Assembly (NCBI RefSeq): GCF_002078875.1
Contig: NC_034421.1
Coordinates: forward strand, 8,268,365-8,332,364
Reading direction: 5' to 3'
Length of the DNA: 64,000 nt
DNA from: Numida meleagris
Lineage: Eukaryota; Chordata; Aves; Galliformes; Numididae
Below the pieces are notes generated by a model. It was given only the letters and a program-made list of their open reading frames with translations. It was not told where the DNA came from and searched no databases. Each line of letters starts with the position of its first letter. Positions within the stretch are counted from its first letter, which is position 1. Positions 1-12,825 of the stretch are shown here, in pieces. The position numbers were made by a program, and so were the translations under genes.

Positions 1-620
1 TTTTGGTGTATATTAATAATAAATTGGCTCATTCTCCTTGTTTCTTGGTTTAAAAAGAGATAGATGATTTAGAAGTAGAATGAATTAAAATTCAAGATGT
101 GCTGGGAGCGAACAAGCTGGGCTGGGCTCCAGGACATTTCACAAAGAGACAAAGGCAGGAGAGCAGGTAGCGGGAGCAGCAGGAGCAGGCACAGAGCCTG
201 AGCTGGTGGCTGGCAGGTGGCAGGGAAGCAGTGATTCCCCCGTGCTGATGGGGAAAGTGATATGAAGAAAGTACTGCTGTGCCCATGCTCCGTAGAGAGC
301 TGGCTTGTATTTTAAGTTGGTTTTAATCCAACTAGGAGGGAAATGTTTGAAAGAAGTTACCCATTTTCCTTCCAAAACTGATGCTACTTCTGTTTGCCAT
401 TTTCTCATTTCTCAAAGTCCAGATGTTTCTACTAGCTCTATTGTTTTCAAAATTAAGGAAAATATTATTTTTTCCTGATGGCTTTTTCCCTGGGCAATCC
501 TTTGGTTGCGATTTCAGGCACGACAGTGCAAGGGGACCCCTTTCTCCCCTTTGGGGGAGAAGGAAAGAAAAACAGCCCAATTAAGATAAGGAGAAATAAC
601 GAATTTACTACAAATGGTGT

Positions 621-637
621 AAAAAAAAAAAAAAAAA
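621..637. repeat. A17 homopolymer
   Basis: An uninterrupted run of 17 adenines. No polyadenylation signal or gene-derived sequence was recognised directly upstream, so it is better read as a simple repeat than as the tail of a processed pseudogene. Confidence 0.85.
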
Positions 638-3028
638 GTAAGATAATAATGAGAAAGAGAGTTACAGTTAATAACTCAAATGGGAGAGAGAGGAGGGCTA
701 CGACCGAGCTGCCAGAACCCGGAAGAAACTTCTCCCCCATCACCCAGAATCACAGATCATGTGGAGGCCCTTGGGAAATGTAGTACATCTCAGTGCATCT
801 TCCTCTTGGAGAATCAGAACTCATGTGAGGAAGAAAATCTGAGAACAGCTGTACCATGCAAGGGAAATGCTGCTGCTTTGCAGACCAGGAGCTCTGTGCA
901 AGATCACAGACAGACCTGGCCTGACCCCTGTGCACTTCAGGAGAGGAAAATGCAAAGTGCTGAGTGCCACTGGGAGAAGCAAAAGCTGAAAAAGCACCAA
1001 CAATATTGTGTTTCTCTGGCACGGTCCATTGACAGCCTATGTTGCCCCACCATTTTGAAAGTATTTAGAGTGGTGTGTTCAGGAGTTGTAAATTCACTTT
1101 AGAGTTGCTTTGCTTTGCTTTTTACTTTCACTGCTGGCTAAGCCTGTGAGCCTCTGAGTCTGAACTTGTGGGCACAGAGTGATGCTGTGCAGTGTGGGCA
1201 CCTGGGCAAGGTGAGAGGCACAGCACAGCAGTTCAGGGCCTTTGGTTTCCCCTGCATGGTAATGCAACACTGGGCTGCACAGGGAAATCTTTCTTTTCCA
1301 AGTGTCCTTTCAATAGGGAAAAAAAATGAAAATTCTCTCTTCTTCTGCTTTTGTAATTAGTTTGCATGTGCTGATATTTTCTCACGAAGAAAATGATGAG
1401 TGGATCTTAAGTTAACACCACTTTGCTTGCAAATGAGTTTAAAGCAGGATAAAAAATGCAATAGAGCTTAAGGCTCTGAGTCATTTATTGAATTCTTTTC
1501 CAGATTATTATATAAAGGAAATTTGAGCAATAGGATTTTCAGCTAGCTTCATAAAAATAAATAAGCATTGTTTGGAAAGCATGATTAAACCAGGAGGAGA
1601 TGTAAACAAGGAGAACAACACATTGTATTGTGACTGGGATTCCGTTTTTGCAGAAGAGTGGCATACATGAGAAAGCAAATCCTTAATGGATGCTTTTATC
1701 CTCTGAAATATCAAAGCTGATATGAAAGATATTATTATGCAAAATTTTCTGTGAGGAAAGGATATGCAAAGGATAGCCAACCCATGCTGTAATAATTGTT
1801 CCTTCAGCACTCTTTTTCATCTATAAAGTTACAGAGTTGTACTCCTGCCTACTCTTTATGCAAGGTTAAAGCGTACAGGCCTGAGTAAGCTAGACTCTGA
1901 TATATCAAGCACCCTGAAGCCCTGGTAATTTGGATGCTGTTGTTTGGATGGTTAATAGAGTAGGCCAGCAGCTAATCCAACCCAACTGTTAAGAGTGGTT
2001 ATTATTCTAAAGGAGTGCAAGGAATTAGGACTGGTAGTTGAATTATGGTGGCAAATAGCTGATGTGGTGGTTACTGTGAACTTGGACTGAATCTCCAGCA
2101 AGAGTAGCTCAACTTTTCTTCCTTCCCTGCATTTTGTATCTACCTCATAAATTCTCCTTCCTGGAACTGTCTGACATAGGAGCGCACTTATTTAAGGTCA
2201 GAGCTAGGTTTTTGATGGCTTCCATAATGGTGACTGCCATTCTTAAGAATATATGCTGAAAGAAATATAAATGGACTAGCCTTTGCTGCCTGCTGCTGTT
2301 TGTCAGAGTTCTCTGCTATAAAAAATAAATATCATTGTGCTCTTCCATTTGCTGCTAACACCATTGAAGCCAGACAATGTGCAGCTGATGAATGAGTGGG
2401 TAATGGCTCTGTTTTTAACACCCTGGCTTCTGCCAGACTGCTACTGAAGCCATTTGTTTGAGATGGAACCACTGTTGCACGCATTTCAGCAAGCGCTGAA
2501 TTTCCCAAAAGCATGGCCAATGGCCAGTCTGTATTTAAATTATGTGATAGTTCACATGAATGTTACACCAGGGCAGCTTGCTGTGCCACTGGAAGAGGGA
2601 CTGGAGGTTGCCTCACAGTGCCTGTGTTCATGAAACCTGCACCTCCCCAGCCACTTGTCCTGTCTGGACAGCCTCTTGCCATTAAAAAGCACACGTGGGA
2701 GAAGTTATGCTTTCTAGGTCAGACTCCACCAAATAAAAAGGAAGGCCAAAAATAAGAACTTCAGAAGCTCTTTGAGAACAGACAAGTGTATGAGAGAGTG
2801 ATGTAATGTGCAAGATAAGAGTAGAAATTCACCATGGAAAAAATACGCCCAATGTGCCAGCAAGGAAATGTGTCCATGTTCGTATGCTATAGCACAAGTA
2901 GGAGCCATTTTTATAAATGAGGCCTTGAATATTTTCTGGTTTGCAAAATCAAATTATCTATGGAGCTTCACCTTTTCAGCCTTCATGGAGTGCCCGCAGA
3001 GGCACACTGAGCCCTACTGTGCCCCAGG

Positions 3029-3072
3029 CTGGGGCCTGCTGGGCTCTGGGTTGGGGCCTGCTGGGCTCCCAG
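3029..3072. repeat. 22-bp imperfect tandem duplication
   Basis: Two adjacent 22-base units (3,029-3,050 and 3,051-3,072) share the core TGGGGCCTGCTGGGCTC and differ at only a few bases. It is a GC-rich two-copy minisatellite in otherwise ordinary intergenic DNA. Confidence 0.75.
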
Positions 3073-6000
3073 CTGGGTTTCCAGGCATGGTTCTCGTACA
3101 GCACTGCCAATGGCCTTGGGCATCTTGCCCCTTCATTACTTCTGGCTTGTCTTCATGTCCAGGCTCTTCTCCTGGAAGATGGCAAGGATCACTGATGCAA
3201 AGAGCTACCTCTCTTAGAAAGACTGACTTGTGCTGCAGTAGAGAACTCTGCAGATCTGTGCCTATCCCATTGTCCCAGCTGTGTCACAAGCCCAAACTGT
3301 GATGGAGTGTTGAGCCATAAAGACTGCTAAGTTGCCTAAGTGACTTACAGGTTCTTAGTTCAATTATTCAAAGAAGAAAGGTTTGTTTTATTAATATTTG
3401 AGATGTAGACATAGTTCAGTTGTGTCAGAAATGCTGGCACACTACTGTAGTTACAGTACTCCTGTAGCATTCAAGACCTAGACATATGCAAACAAGCTTA
3501 GAAATGCATTTTAAGCTGTTTATCTCCTAAGGAACAGTATAAGTCAGTCTATGGAAGTATCTTTGCAGAAAATAGTAAATCATCTGCACCTTTGGCCCAA
3601 AATCTGAAGTGAATGGAAACAAAAATACATGGGGCATTTTGGAAGGGTTCGTTAACTTTTGCAAATCCAGAAATATGTTCCTCCACTCCTGATTGTAGCT
3701 CTTGATAGAAATCCACTGTCTTTTTTATTGCAGCCTCCTAGGATAACAGGACCCTCATTTTGTTCAAGGCTTCTGAGCCCAGGTCTAGCCTAAATATGCA
3801 GTAGGTTGCACTGATGGTATTCCGATCCACTTAGTGATACTGTGTCATCTTGCATCTCACTTCCAAATTTTCCACCACTTTTACACAGGCTTTGGCTGCC
3901 CGGGGAGAGCTGGATGCTTTCTGCAGACTGCTCAGCTCCGCTCCTGCAGCAGAGGCTGGTTCCAAATTAGGGTCACCTTCCCAAAATACACTTAGGGTTG
4001 ATAAGCGTTATAACAGCACCCTTGCTTTCTATTAACACAACCTTATTTAAGCATGAGTGAAAGCTTTTGTGAGCCCTTGGTGCATGCTTGTACGGCGTAG
4101 GCGTTTTGTTAATGACCTCTAATGAGTGCTGGCTGTTAAGAAGGGGTGAGCCAAGTGGCTAACGGTTTTGCAGCCTTGTGTGAGGGGATGCTGTGCACAC
4201 AGAGCAGGAGCAAAGATGAGGAGGAGAAGGGACTTGCTGTGAAGCACGTGGTGTTGAAAGCCTGCTGGCTCCAGTCCCAGCTCTTGGATGGGAAGAAGAA
4301 ATCGGAGGAGGGAAGAGGCTGAGGCCTCACAGTGTAAAGCAGAAATAGCGAGGACAGCTCTTAGCAAGCTGCTGGGGAGCTGTTATAGGTTCTGCCCCAA
4401 AGCTCTCTCGTCTAGCACCAGCATGACTTTCCCTTAAAACATAGCCAAGTAAGGAAGGCAGGAGAGAAGGCAGATCCCGGGGAAGGCTGAACCAGGTTGG
4501 GCTGTGCTGTTTCTCTCGCTACCTGGTCACTTAGGGCCTCTCTGACAGCTTTCTCCTGTGCCTTTTCATGCCAAGATGCTTGAGGAAACACACTGTATTC
4601 TGCCCTTGCCTTTACATGTCTTTTCCTTTATGGTTTCTCATTATGACCTTAATGTTTTCTTACTGTTTTTCAGAGTGTGAATGAACCAGTGGCAGTACAC
4701 ACTGCGCTTAGAAAAATGCTATCCTATTAGTCTGGAGGCCCAGCTTATGGCTTTTTGTTATTGCTTCAGCAGTCTCATGCATGGCTAGAGGAAGCTTTTT
4801 AATGTGATTCAGATGTTACCTGTAATAACAGGGCTTGGATAAACCTTCACATTCACAGAGAGGCTAGCAAATGGCTCTGTGCTGCAGCACGTCATTAGGG
4901 TGTGCTGACTGAACGACACTGGTCAGTAAGCAGCTTCAGTGTTCGTTGGGTTTTGAGGCTGTGAATCACTTGGTATTGCACCAGCACTGCATCGCATAAC
5001 CCCAGTCCTGGAATTGATGTGCACATGGGATGCTTGAGCAGAGCTTGTCTTGGGCCTCTGTCCACAGCATGTTGTCTCTACTGAGAGAATAATTGTTCGT
5101 GTAATTTGTGTAATTTAAATTAAACGTTGACTTCATTTATTGGCAGTGGACATTTAGTTTTCATTTAGCAGTGGCAGAGCAGTGCTGCAGGGCATTCTGG
5201 AGGGAATGGGAGCTTGCAGGGTGACAAGGTTAACGTGTGACCCATGGGTTGAATTCAGCATGAGACCTGCAGGGACACCAGCTGAGTGCTGCCAGAAAGT
5301 TTAACAACCTTTTTTTTTTCTTTAGTACATCTACGCATCTGAACTCTGTGAGACTTTGCACTCATCATTACACCTGCTCAGTGCCCCTGCTTCTGGCAGT
5401 GTGTAGTTGTAATGGTAAGATAATTCACGCAAGGATTTTTCTACCTGAGGTATTTTGCAGGTGATTGTCAAAGAAGCTTCAGTTTAGGAAGCATAGCATA
5501 GGTACTTCTATAACCTTGGCACTGGTAAGGCAGAGTTTTTTTACATAGCAGAGGAGGAGACCCCTAAACCTTTTGAATGCTTATGAAAGTTTTGAGTTTC
5601 TTCCAGCCATTTAGAAATTTTCTTTGAGAATTAAAGCATATTTCTGAGGTTATCCTCCATGCTTTTATGTCTTTATAAATGCTGCAAAAATGTCTCCCTG
5701 TCTGCTGCGGCTCCACATTTATAGCGTGCTTAGAGCAAAATGGTATTTCTGTTTGTAGTCGTAAAAACTCCCAGACTGATCCTTAAATAGATCTGATTGC
5801 TCTGTAGTCCTTACAGCCTCAAATTGTCTTCAAAATATTGGTCTATCCTTTTTAGTCACTAAGTATATGCCCCTTCTGTCTGCCACTGAGGACTTATACA
5901 GCGCGAGCCCTCTCTGCAGCGCTCTTTGTATTTTCCATGTAGGGATTAGAAGAGGCTTAATGGAGTGTAAATATTTACATGATTTGAATAAACAGTTATC

Positions 6001-9000
6001 TGCCTTTCTTCTGATAGTTAATTTTGTAAATTAATTTTGAGCATCCTTTTCTGTCTGGCGGATCAACTGTAGTGATCAGTGGGACCTGAGGTCAAGGATT
6101 GCTGGAAATAAGGGGCCAGAGAGGAGCTGCAGTTACACCAGGTTTTTCCATTTTGGTGGGGAGCATTGAAGGACAGCTGCATTCTCATATGGAAGGAAGG
6201 CACAGAATTAACCTAACCCCATGTACAGAGCTGTCCACCTCTCCAAGCTCTTTGAGAGACCTGGCTATCACTTCTGTGAGCTCATGTGTTACTTAGCACT
6301 AAGCAGCATTTCAATAAGAAGCAAGTTTCTCATTTTGTTAAATGTTTACATCCTGAATGTAGGTAAAGAAGTCAAAACAGAAAGGGGAAAAGCAAATAAG
6401 AACGTATGTATATCAGGGTTTTTTGAAAAACAGAGGATTTGTGGCTCTTCCTCTGCCCGGGTCAGGGCTGCCTGCAGGCTCTGGGGAGCCTGAGGTGGTT
6501 CCCCTGGAGCCGGGGCCAGGAGCTCTGCTGGGAACCCTCCACCTGCGGGAGCAGGGGCTCTCTAGGGTGAGCCAATGTCACTAGCTGGGGTGACCATCGG
6601 CTCCTGGCTCAGAAAAGCAGATTGTGGGCAGTCAGTAGGGCTTTGCCATTCTACAGTTGATATTTGCATTTTTGCTGCTCTGAAAAGCTGTCACTTACAT
6701 GGAATTGTAGGGTAGGATATGGCATTTCAGGTAGAAGAAAGTCCGATGGAGAAATTTGTCCTGGCTGATGTCATTAACCAGGTTGTGTTTTCAGCCTGTA
6801 ATAAGCTGGGAAAGTCTTTTACTGACTCTCAAGTACATAATGTGGTACTGGCTTTATACACCAGAGCTGTGAAGGGAACTGGAGTATGGTCTTGAAGTGA
6901 TGTTTCTCAGGGAAGAGGCCAGCAGCTCCAAGGAGAGGATCTGGGAGCAACCAGCTCTAGAGAAAAGCTGGGCTGGGTCTTCTCGTTGTGGGGCTGGGCC
7001 ACTTTGCATCAGCTGAGGGTGGTCCTGCTGATGTTCAGTAACCAGAGATGAGCAGAGGGGCAGAGGATTTGCATGAGCTGTCCAAGAGCCTCTAAGCTAA
7101 CCTCACAGAATAATCTGCCCAGGTTATTGCAATTTTTGTAACTGATTTTGAAATCAGAAAGACATTTATGTTGGGCTTTTGCTTGCTGCTCTTTGCATTT
7201 CTCCTGACATCACTGGTGGAGCTGTCCTGGCATCCAGGCTGAGTTTCTGAGCTGGAAGGATTAATTTCACATTTGTGTCACTTCTGTAGGCACATACTGC
7301 TACTGTAATTACCCCAGAGCCATCATAAGCTAAATATAGTGTACTTGCTCCTGCTTTGGTGTTTCAAATTGACATTAATAGACATGGTTCAGAAAATGTT
7401 ATTTATTCTAAAGACATTATCAGAACTGTTCTGCTATTTAAAGATTTCTCGGTTATTTTCCTTTTACTCTTTATACAAGCTCTTCACAGTTGGGACCGGG
7501 TGGCTGGGACAAGGGTCTGTGGCAGAGTGAATTGGGATCTTTGGGATTACTGGGAAGTTTTGCTTGAGTAAATTCCTCAAAGTAAGCCCTAAAGGAAAAC
7601 AAGTTTGGGGTGGAGAGATGCATCTATCAACTGATTTTAAGGAATTTCAAAGAGTAAGGAATGCTGGTGAGAAATTGTATGATGGCACTAATATACATTT
7701 CTTTGAAAATATTGCAAAGTTGGTGAGATCTGTTTTTATAAAGTGTTGGATTACCCATCTTGATGAGAGGAGGCATACATTTGAAACTCAGTATTGCTGC
7801 AGACTTCACAGATTTACCAGGGACCCTGCATTGTACGAACTGTCATTGTTAGTGCGTGTGGCCCCTCCAAAGACATCCCCGTTCTGAGAGCTCTCCTCGA
7901 GCAAACCTCACAGGCCTGCAGCAGCAGCCATTTGAAGAACACGTCATCTTTTAGGCACCTTTTTATGTCACTGCACCCTACTTGTTTTTAACAGAAGTAC
8001 TATGTGGAATAAAGCTCGTTAGTTTCTTCCTTTTTTAATTTTTTGTCGGAAATTCAGTGCACAGTGCCTCTGTTCCATCCCTGGAGCAGCTCCTGCTGAA
8101 GGCAGCAGCAGCATCCCAGGGCTGCCTGCAGCTCTCCCATGCAAGCACTCTCAGGTGTTGCAGCGTTGTTCTCGCAGGCTGGCTGCCGTGTTTGCGACCC
8201 TCACCTCTTCATATTAAAAGAGAGCTGAAAATATCTCTTTTCATTCCAGAGTATTCACACTTCTGTTTTGTCCCTCTGAGATATTTAAAGCTGGAGTGCT
8301 GTGCAGTGTTTTAACATAATTGTTGTGTACAGTTCTCCCTGTGTACTTGCTCACCTCAGCAAACAAAGGATTGCACACCACTGATGTTTGCAGTCTGCAG
8401 AATTTAGTCCCTAGGGTTGTTTATACATGATGTTTGTTTTATTTTCTCTTTCAATGCTCATATCTATCAGATGACAGCTGGGAAATTCAAGATACTAGTG
8501 TTTATATGAAATGAGAAGCAATTTTCAGTTGACTGAATGTACAAGGCAGCAGTTCTAGAAGGGCACCTCGGTTTTGTCTTCCTCATTTAGAAGCCTGAAA
8601 AGAAACAAACAAAAAGGATGTGTTTCTTGTTCCACTGGGGAAGCAGCTTCCCACATAGGCCATGATGGAATCAAGCCATGGAGCTCAGGCTTGATCTTAG
8701 AGCAAGATCAGCCCCCGAGTATTTGATGACAAGCAGGACGGTTGCGACACAGTTTGAGCTGATGTTTGGCTCCGAGTATCGCTTTGAGGCAGCGATCATG
8801 TGGAAGATACTTCATGTTTCTGTAGGGGCTAATTGCCTGTAGGAAGGCTAGTTCCATTTTCTAGCAATTGAGCCAGGTATGAAGCGCTCAGGTGTGCTTC
8901 CATGCAGTCCACGATTTGAGTCCCTCACGCTACAATTACAGAGATTTGTTTTTTCTTTACATCTGGAGGAGCTGCATTATGTGGTATTACATCATACAAT

Positions 9001-12000
9001 GCACAGCAGCATGTACTGTATTCATATACAAAATGTATGCTGATTTTATTGGGTGTTGCTTCATGTTGATGAGCACCTTGAGAGGCAGGAAGGCGTATGG
9101 CAGTGGACAGCAGCTTAGGAATCTGGTATTAGTCTTCTAAAATGCAAGCATGTCCTTGTTGGGGCCATCCACCCAGCATGGCCAGAGCTGGCCCTGGGCA
9201 TGAGGTGTCCCCTGGGGCTGCCTGCTCCTGGCCTCTGGGAGGGGCTGGGCTGGTGACCTCACTCTGTGTTTGTGGTCTTGGGCAAGATGCGGAGGTGTGG
9301 CATGGAGGTGTCCCCGTCTGCTGAGGAAGGATAGCATTACTCATCTTCCAGACAGAGATTTTGCTAGTATTAGACAGTTAATGTTTGTGTTGGTCTTTAA
9401 AATGTAAAGTGCTACATAAATGATGAGCAGCCCTGTTAAACACCAGGGACATCTGTGTTGTTGCATAAATAGCAAACAATAATAAAAGTATTAAATTGGG
9501 TAGACTTCTTAAATAGTTATTTCTCCAAGCTGCTTGTGACATCTTTTTTAAATCATTCAGAAGCAAATTAGCGTGGAAATGTTTCTGCCTCCATTAGGAG
9601 ATGATTTTGCCACTTTGTAGTTGGAAAGTTGAACAATGCAAGATTAGCAGTTAAAGCCTGTTATTCTCTCGGTTACAATGGAAATCATATGTCAAAAAGA
9701 ATCCAAGGGATTTCTGCCTCTATTTAAAAAATAAAAAATCTGTGTAAAGGAAATATGAAGAGAAAATACCATCCCAGATCTCGTGACCTCAAAGGAGAAA
9801 ATAACTAAACACAGAACTGTTTTAAACACTCACCTACACCTGTCATGGGAAGATAGCAAGTCCTGTAACTTCTTTCCACATCATCTGCCTTTTGAATTTT
9901 GTAGGGTCATGCATGTTCAGTCTCCTCCAAGCACACAAATCAATGAAACATAGTAGTGGGATATAACTGACAGGCTGAAGTGTTTTGAACAAATCCTGTA
10001 CAAATTTGGAATTAGTCTAAAGCATTGTGAGTGGTACGCGTTTTTTTGTTTGTGTGAGCAAAAGGAGAATCAGATCTATTGCCTGGAATTAGAGTGTAAA
10101 AATGGATCTCTTTGCTATTTTGCATGTCTTTTCTGCTTATATCTGCTGAGAGAAGGACAGGGCAGAATATTATTTATACCTAAGGCTCTGGCCCTCCTTG
10201 TCTGCCAAGCACCAGAAGGGAAAGCAGAACCATATTAAATGGTCCAGGTTGGCTGGGATGGCTCAGTACCAGGCACAGCAGGCTGGTGGCTTGGGGCTTC
10301 TGCTCAGTGGTGCAGTGGCCACCAGGGGAGAGGACCTGGAGCATCAGAGCTGTCTGGTGAAAGCACAATTCATCTTGGTCCAAGCTGCTCTGACACAAAT
10401 CCCAGCTCTTCCATTAGAATTGCCAGGAGCTCCAGACAATGGAGATGTTTATTGCTGAGCGCTGGGACCGTGGGCCTCCAATGTTCATTGCTTTCAGCGT
10501 ATCACTGAATCATCTTTGGCATCACAGTTAGCAAAGACAGCAAAGACTGACAAGACCAAAGCCTGAAGGCACTTTGCACAGCAGCAAATAGCACCAGCTG
10601 GCACTGCAGGAGGTGTTGTGCTCCCCATGGAATTATTTTTGAGCTCTATAAACCTTGTGTGTTCCTGTGATTTGATGCTCAGGCAGCAAAAATTGGCAAA
10701 GCCTCTCCACATCTATGGAGACAACGCTCTGGAACTGGAACTGCAACCTTGGGATGGGGATTGCAAGAGGAGGGAGTCTGGATAACATGTAAGTAAGCAG
10801 GAGGACATGTACTGCTGCCTAGGATACACTATATAAAGCAGTGGTGCATCATAGCTGAAATCCTTGTGTCTGTTAAAAGTAAAGCTGGTGGAATGGAATT
10901 CTGTGGGGTCAGACAGGCAATCGCTGCTATGTTCCTAATCCCTCTTGCATATTTGTGATAAAGATAACATAAGGCTAAAAGATGAACCATCCTCTGTTTG
11001 CAAACAGATGGACAGATGATGCTTAGAGAAGTTCAGACCTATCAAGTCCGGTGTCTTCTGCACAAGGTATGCAATGCTCTCAGCTTGCTTATTCCCCAAA
11101 CATCCCTGAAAGTTTCCTGGACGTCCCCCAAATGTCCTTCAGAAGGTACCTGTACCAGAGGCAGATGTGATTGCAGCTCAAAGATGCCAACTTACTTTGC
11201 AGAAAAACTCACAAGGGAAGCGGGCAGATGGCTGTATGAAAGGTGCATGTTCCTGTAGATCTGTCCTGGGAGTGGGGAAAGTGAGCTCCATGCACAGACA
11301 CCTGGAACAGCGGTTCTCATTTATGCATCTCAGCCGGCTTTCCTCAAGGGGCTCAAGCACATAATAAGGCAAATAGTGAAGGACATAAATCCTTTATTCC
11401 CTGCATCAGTTCCAAAACGAATAGGGAACGGTGTACTGGGGAGATACAGGTAGCCAGCGGCCTTTCTGGAAGGTAGGCTGTCAGCAGTGTAGGTATGTAC
11501 CTGTGCCTGCACCACACATGTACCCTTCTCAGAAAGGCAGTCCTTACTTCCTCAAAAGTGGAAGAGATGATGTGTTCTCACTTGCATCATCTTAAAAATC
11601 TGTTCTGCCCTAGCAATTAGTCTTTAAAAAAAAATCTGTTCGTGAGTTGTTGGTTTTGTTAATATTGGGTATTCAACTCTTGTGAAGTATAATTCATGAA
11701 GTTTTCTGAGATGTAGAAAATGCTACCACTCATCTAGTCATTACTAACAGCGTGAATGACTGAAGAAAAGGTGTGCAACTTTGCCTCGCAGCAAAATAGT
11801 ATCTCATTCTGGGGACTCTCCATGCGCTGTGTGGTTTCTATCCACGGCCTGATAGGAAGGGATGGATTCATCTTTTCTAGTTGAAACATCTCTGATGCCT
11901 GCAAATTGAATGGAGTTTGATGTATTTTTAATTAATAGCTCCACACAGAGACACGGCCTGCGATGGTCAGTGGGTGAGGAGGGATATGACCCCTGAGCTT

Positions 12001-12585
12001 AGCATAAATCATTCGTTTTGCCTTTTCTTGCTGTCATACTTAAAGCTTGACTATTTTCTGCATGGTTTTCAAGTCATTTTCTCAGTAGTCCCCAGGATGA
12101 AATAAAATAATTTCACGCATGATGAAGAAGTCCCTGGTCAGTTCTGTTCTGAGAGAGACCAGCGTCGGGAGCTTTAGAATGAAATAAGTGAAAAAGCAGG
12201 CTCAACCTTTTAATGTCTATTTCAAAAGCTTTTTTTTTTCTGCTGAATCTTCAAAGACTTCTGTTTTGTCACAGCTGACACAGTTTGGTCATTGATCTGT
12301 TCAGGGGGCTCTGTATGGACTGTGGGCATTTACAGAAGAAGGCTGGAGGTATCTGCCCTCGCTGACCTGCGGGCACTGTTCTGAAAGGAAAGCTGGGTGA
12401 TCGTGCATGGGTAAGGTCAGCAGGAGCTTGGCATTCAATGTCAGTGTGACAACAATGGACAAAAACAGACCACTGAAAACCATCAGATTTCAGAACAGAG
12501 TGATAGGGAAATAGATTGAAAGCAAGTGGTCTGGACGCAAATTTCTTTGAATTTCTAAGTGCAGAGAAATCTTCATGCCTGTAAG

Positions 12586-12825
12586 AAGGATATTAGGCAA
12601 TTAGGAAAAATTAGGATATTAGGAAAAAATTCCTCTCTGGAAGAGTGGTGATGCATTGAAATAGGCTGTCCAGCAAAGTGGTTGTATCACCATCCCTGGA
12701 GCCATCCAAAAATGTGGAGATGTGGCACTGTGGAACACAGCTGGTGGGCATGGTGGGGATAGGCTGGCGGTTGGTCTAGATGATCCTGGAGGTCTTTTCC
12801 AACCTTAACAATTCCAGGATTCTAA
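12586..12825 (+). mobile_element. CR1 LINE 3' end, 5'-truncated
   Basis: The segment follows the typical 3' untranslated region of avian CR1. It opens with a 'ggatattagg' block, continues with a 'CTGTCCAGCAAAGTGGTTGT' stretch and a 'CATCCCTGGAG' word, then has 'CTAGATGATCCTGGAGGTC', 'TTCCAACCTTAACAATTCC' and a closing 'GGATTCT'. CR1 copies in birds are usually 5'-truncated and keep this end, so the element lies in + orientation and has no coding part. The first 30 bases contain a local duplication of the 'ATTAGGAAAAA' type. The family is confident; the subfamily cannot be decided by eye. Confidence 0.88.

Larger units (their letters stand above)
1..12585. other. Intergenic DNA, no gene supported
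   Basis: I see no gene here. The open frames present are short (140 codons or fewer), lack recognisable domains, are scattered over all frames, and are not arranged as exons. The sequence is moderately AT-rich with isolated GC-richer patches, for example around 9,140-9,330. A strong splice-acceptor-like pyrimidine tract ends at 4,673, but no matching donor or conserved frame follows it. Only a homopolymer and a short tandem duplication (listed separately) stand out. By position this is distal 5' flank of XYLT1. Confidence 0.6.

Noticed and set aside
2808..3302. 164-codon + strand frame
   Set aside because: Includes the 22-bp tandem duplication and has no domain. It is Cys/Pro/Trp-rich, as expected for chance frames in GC-rich DNA.
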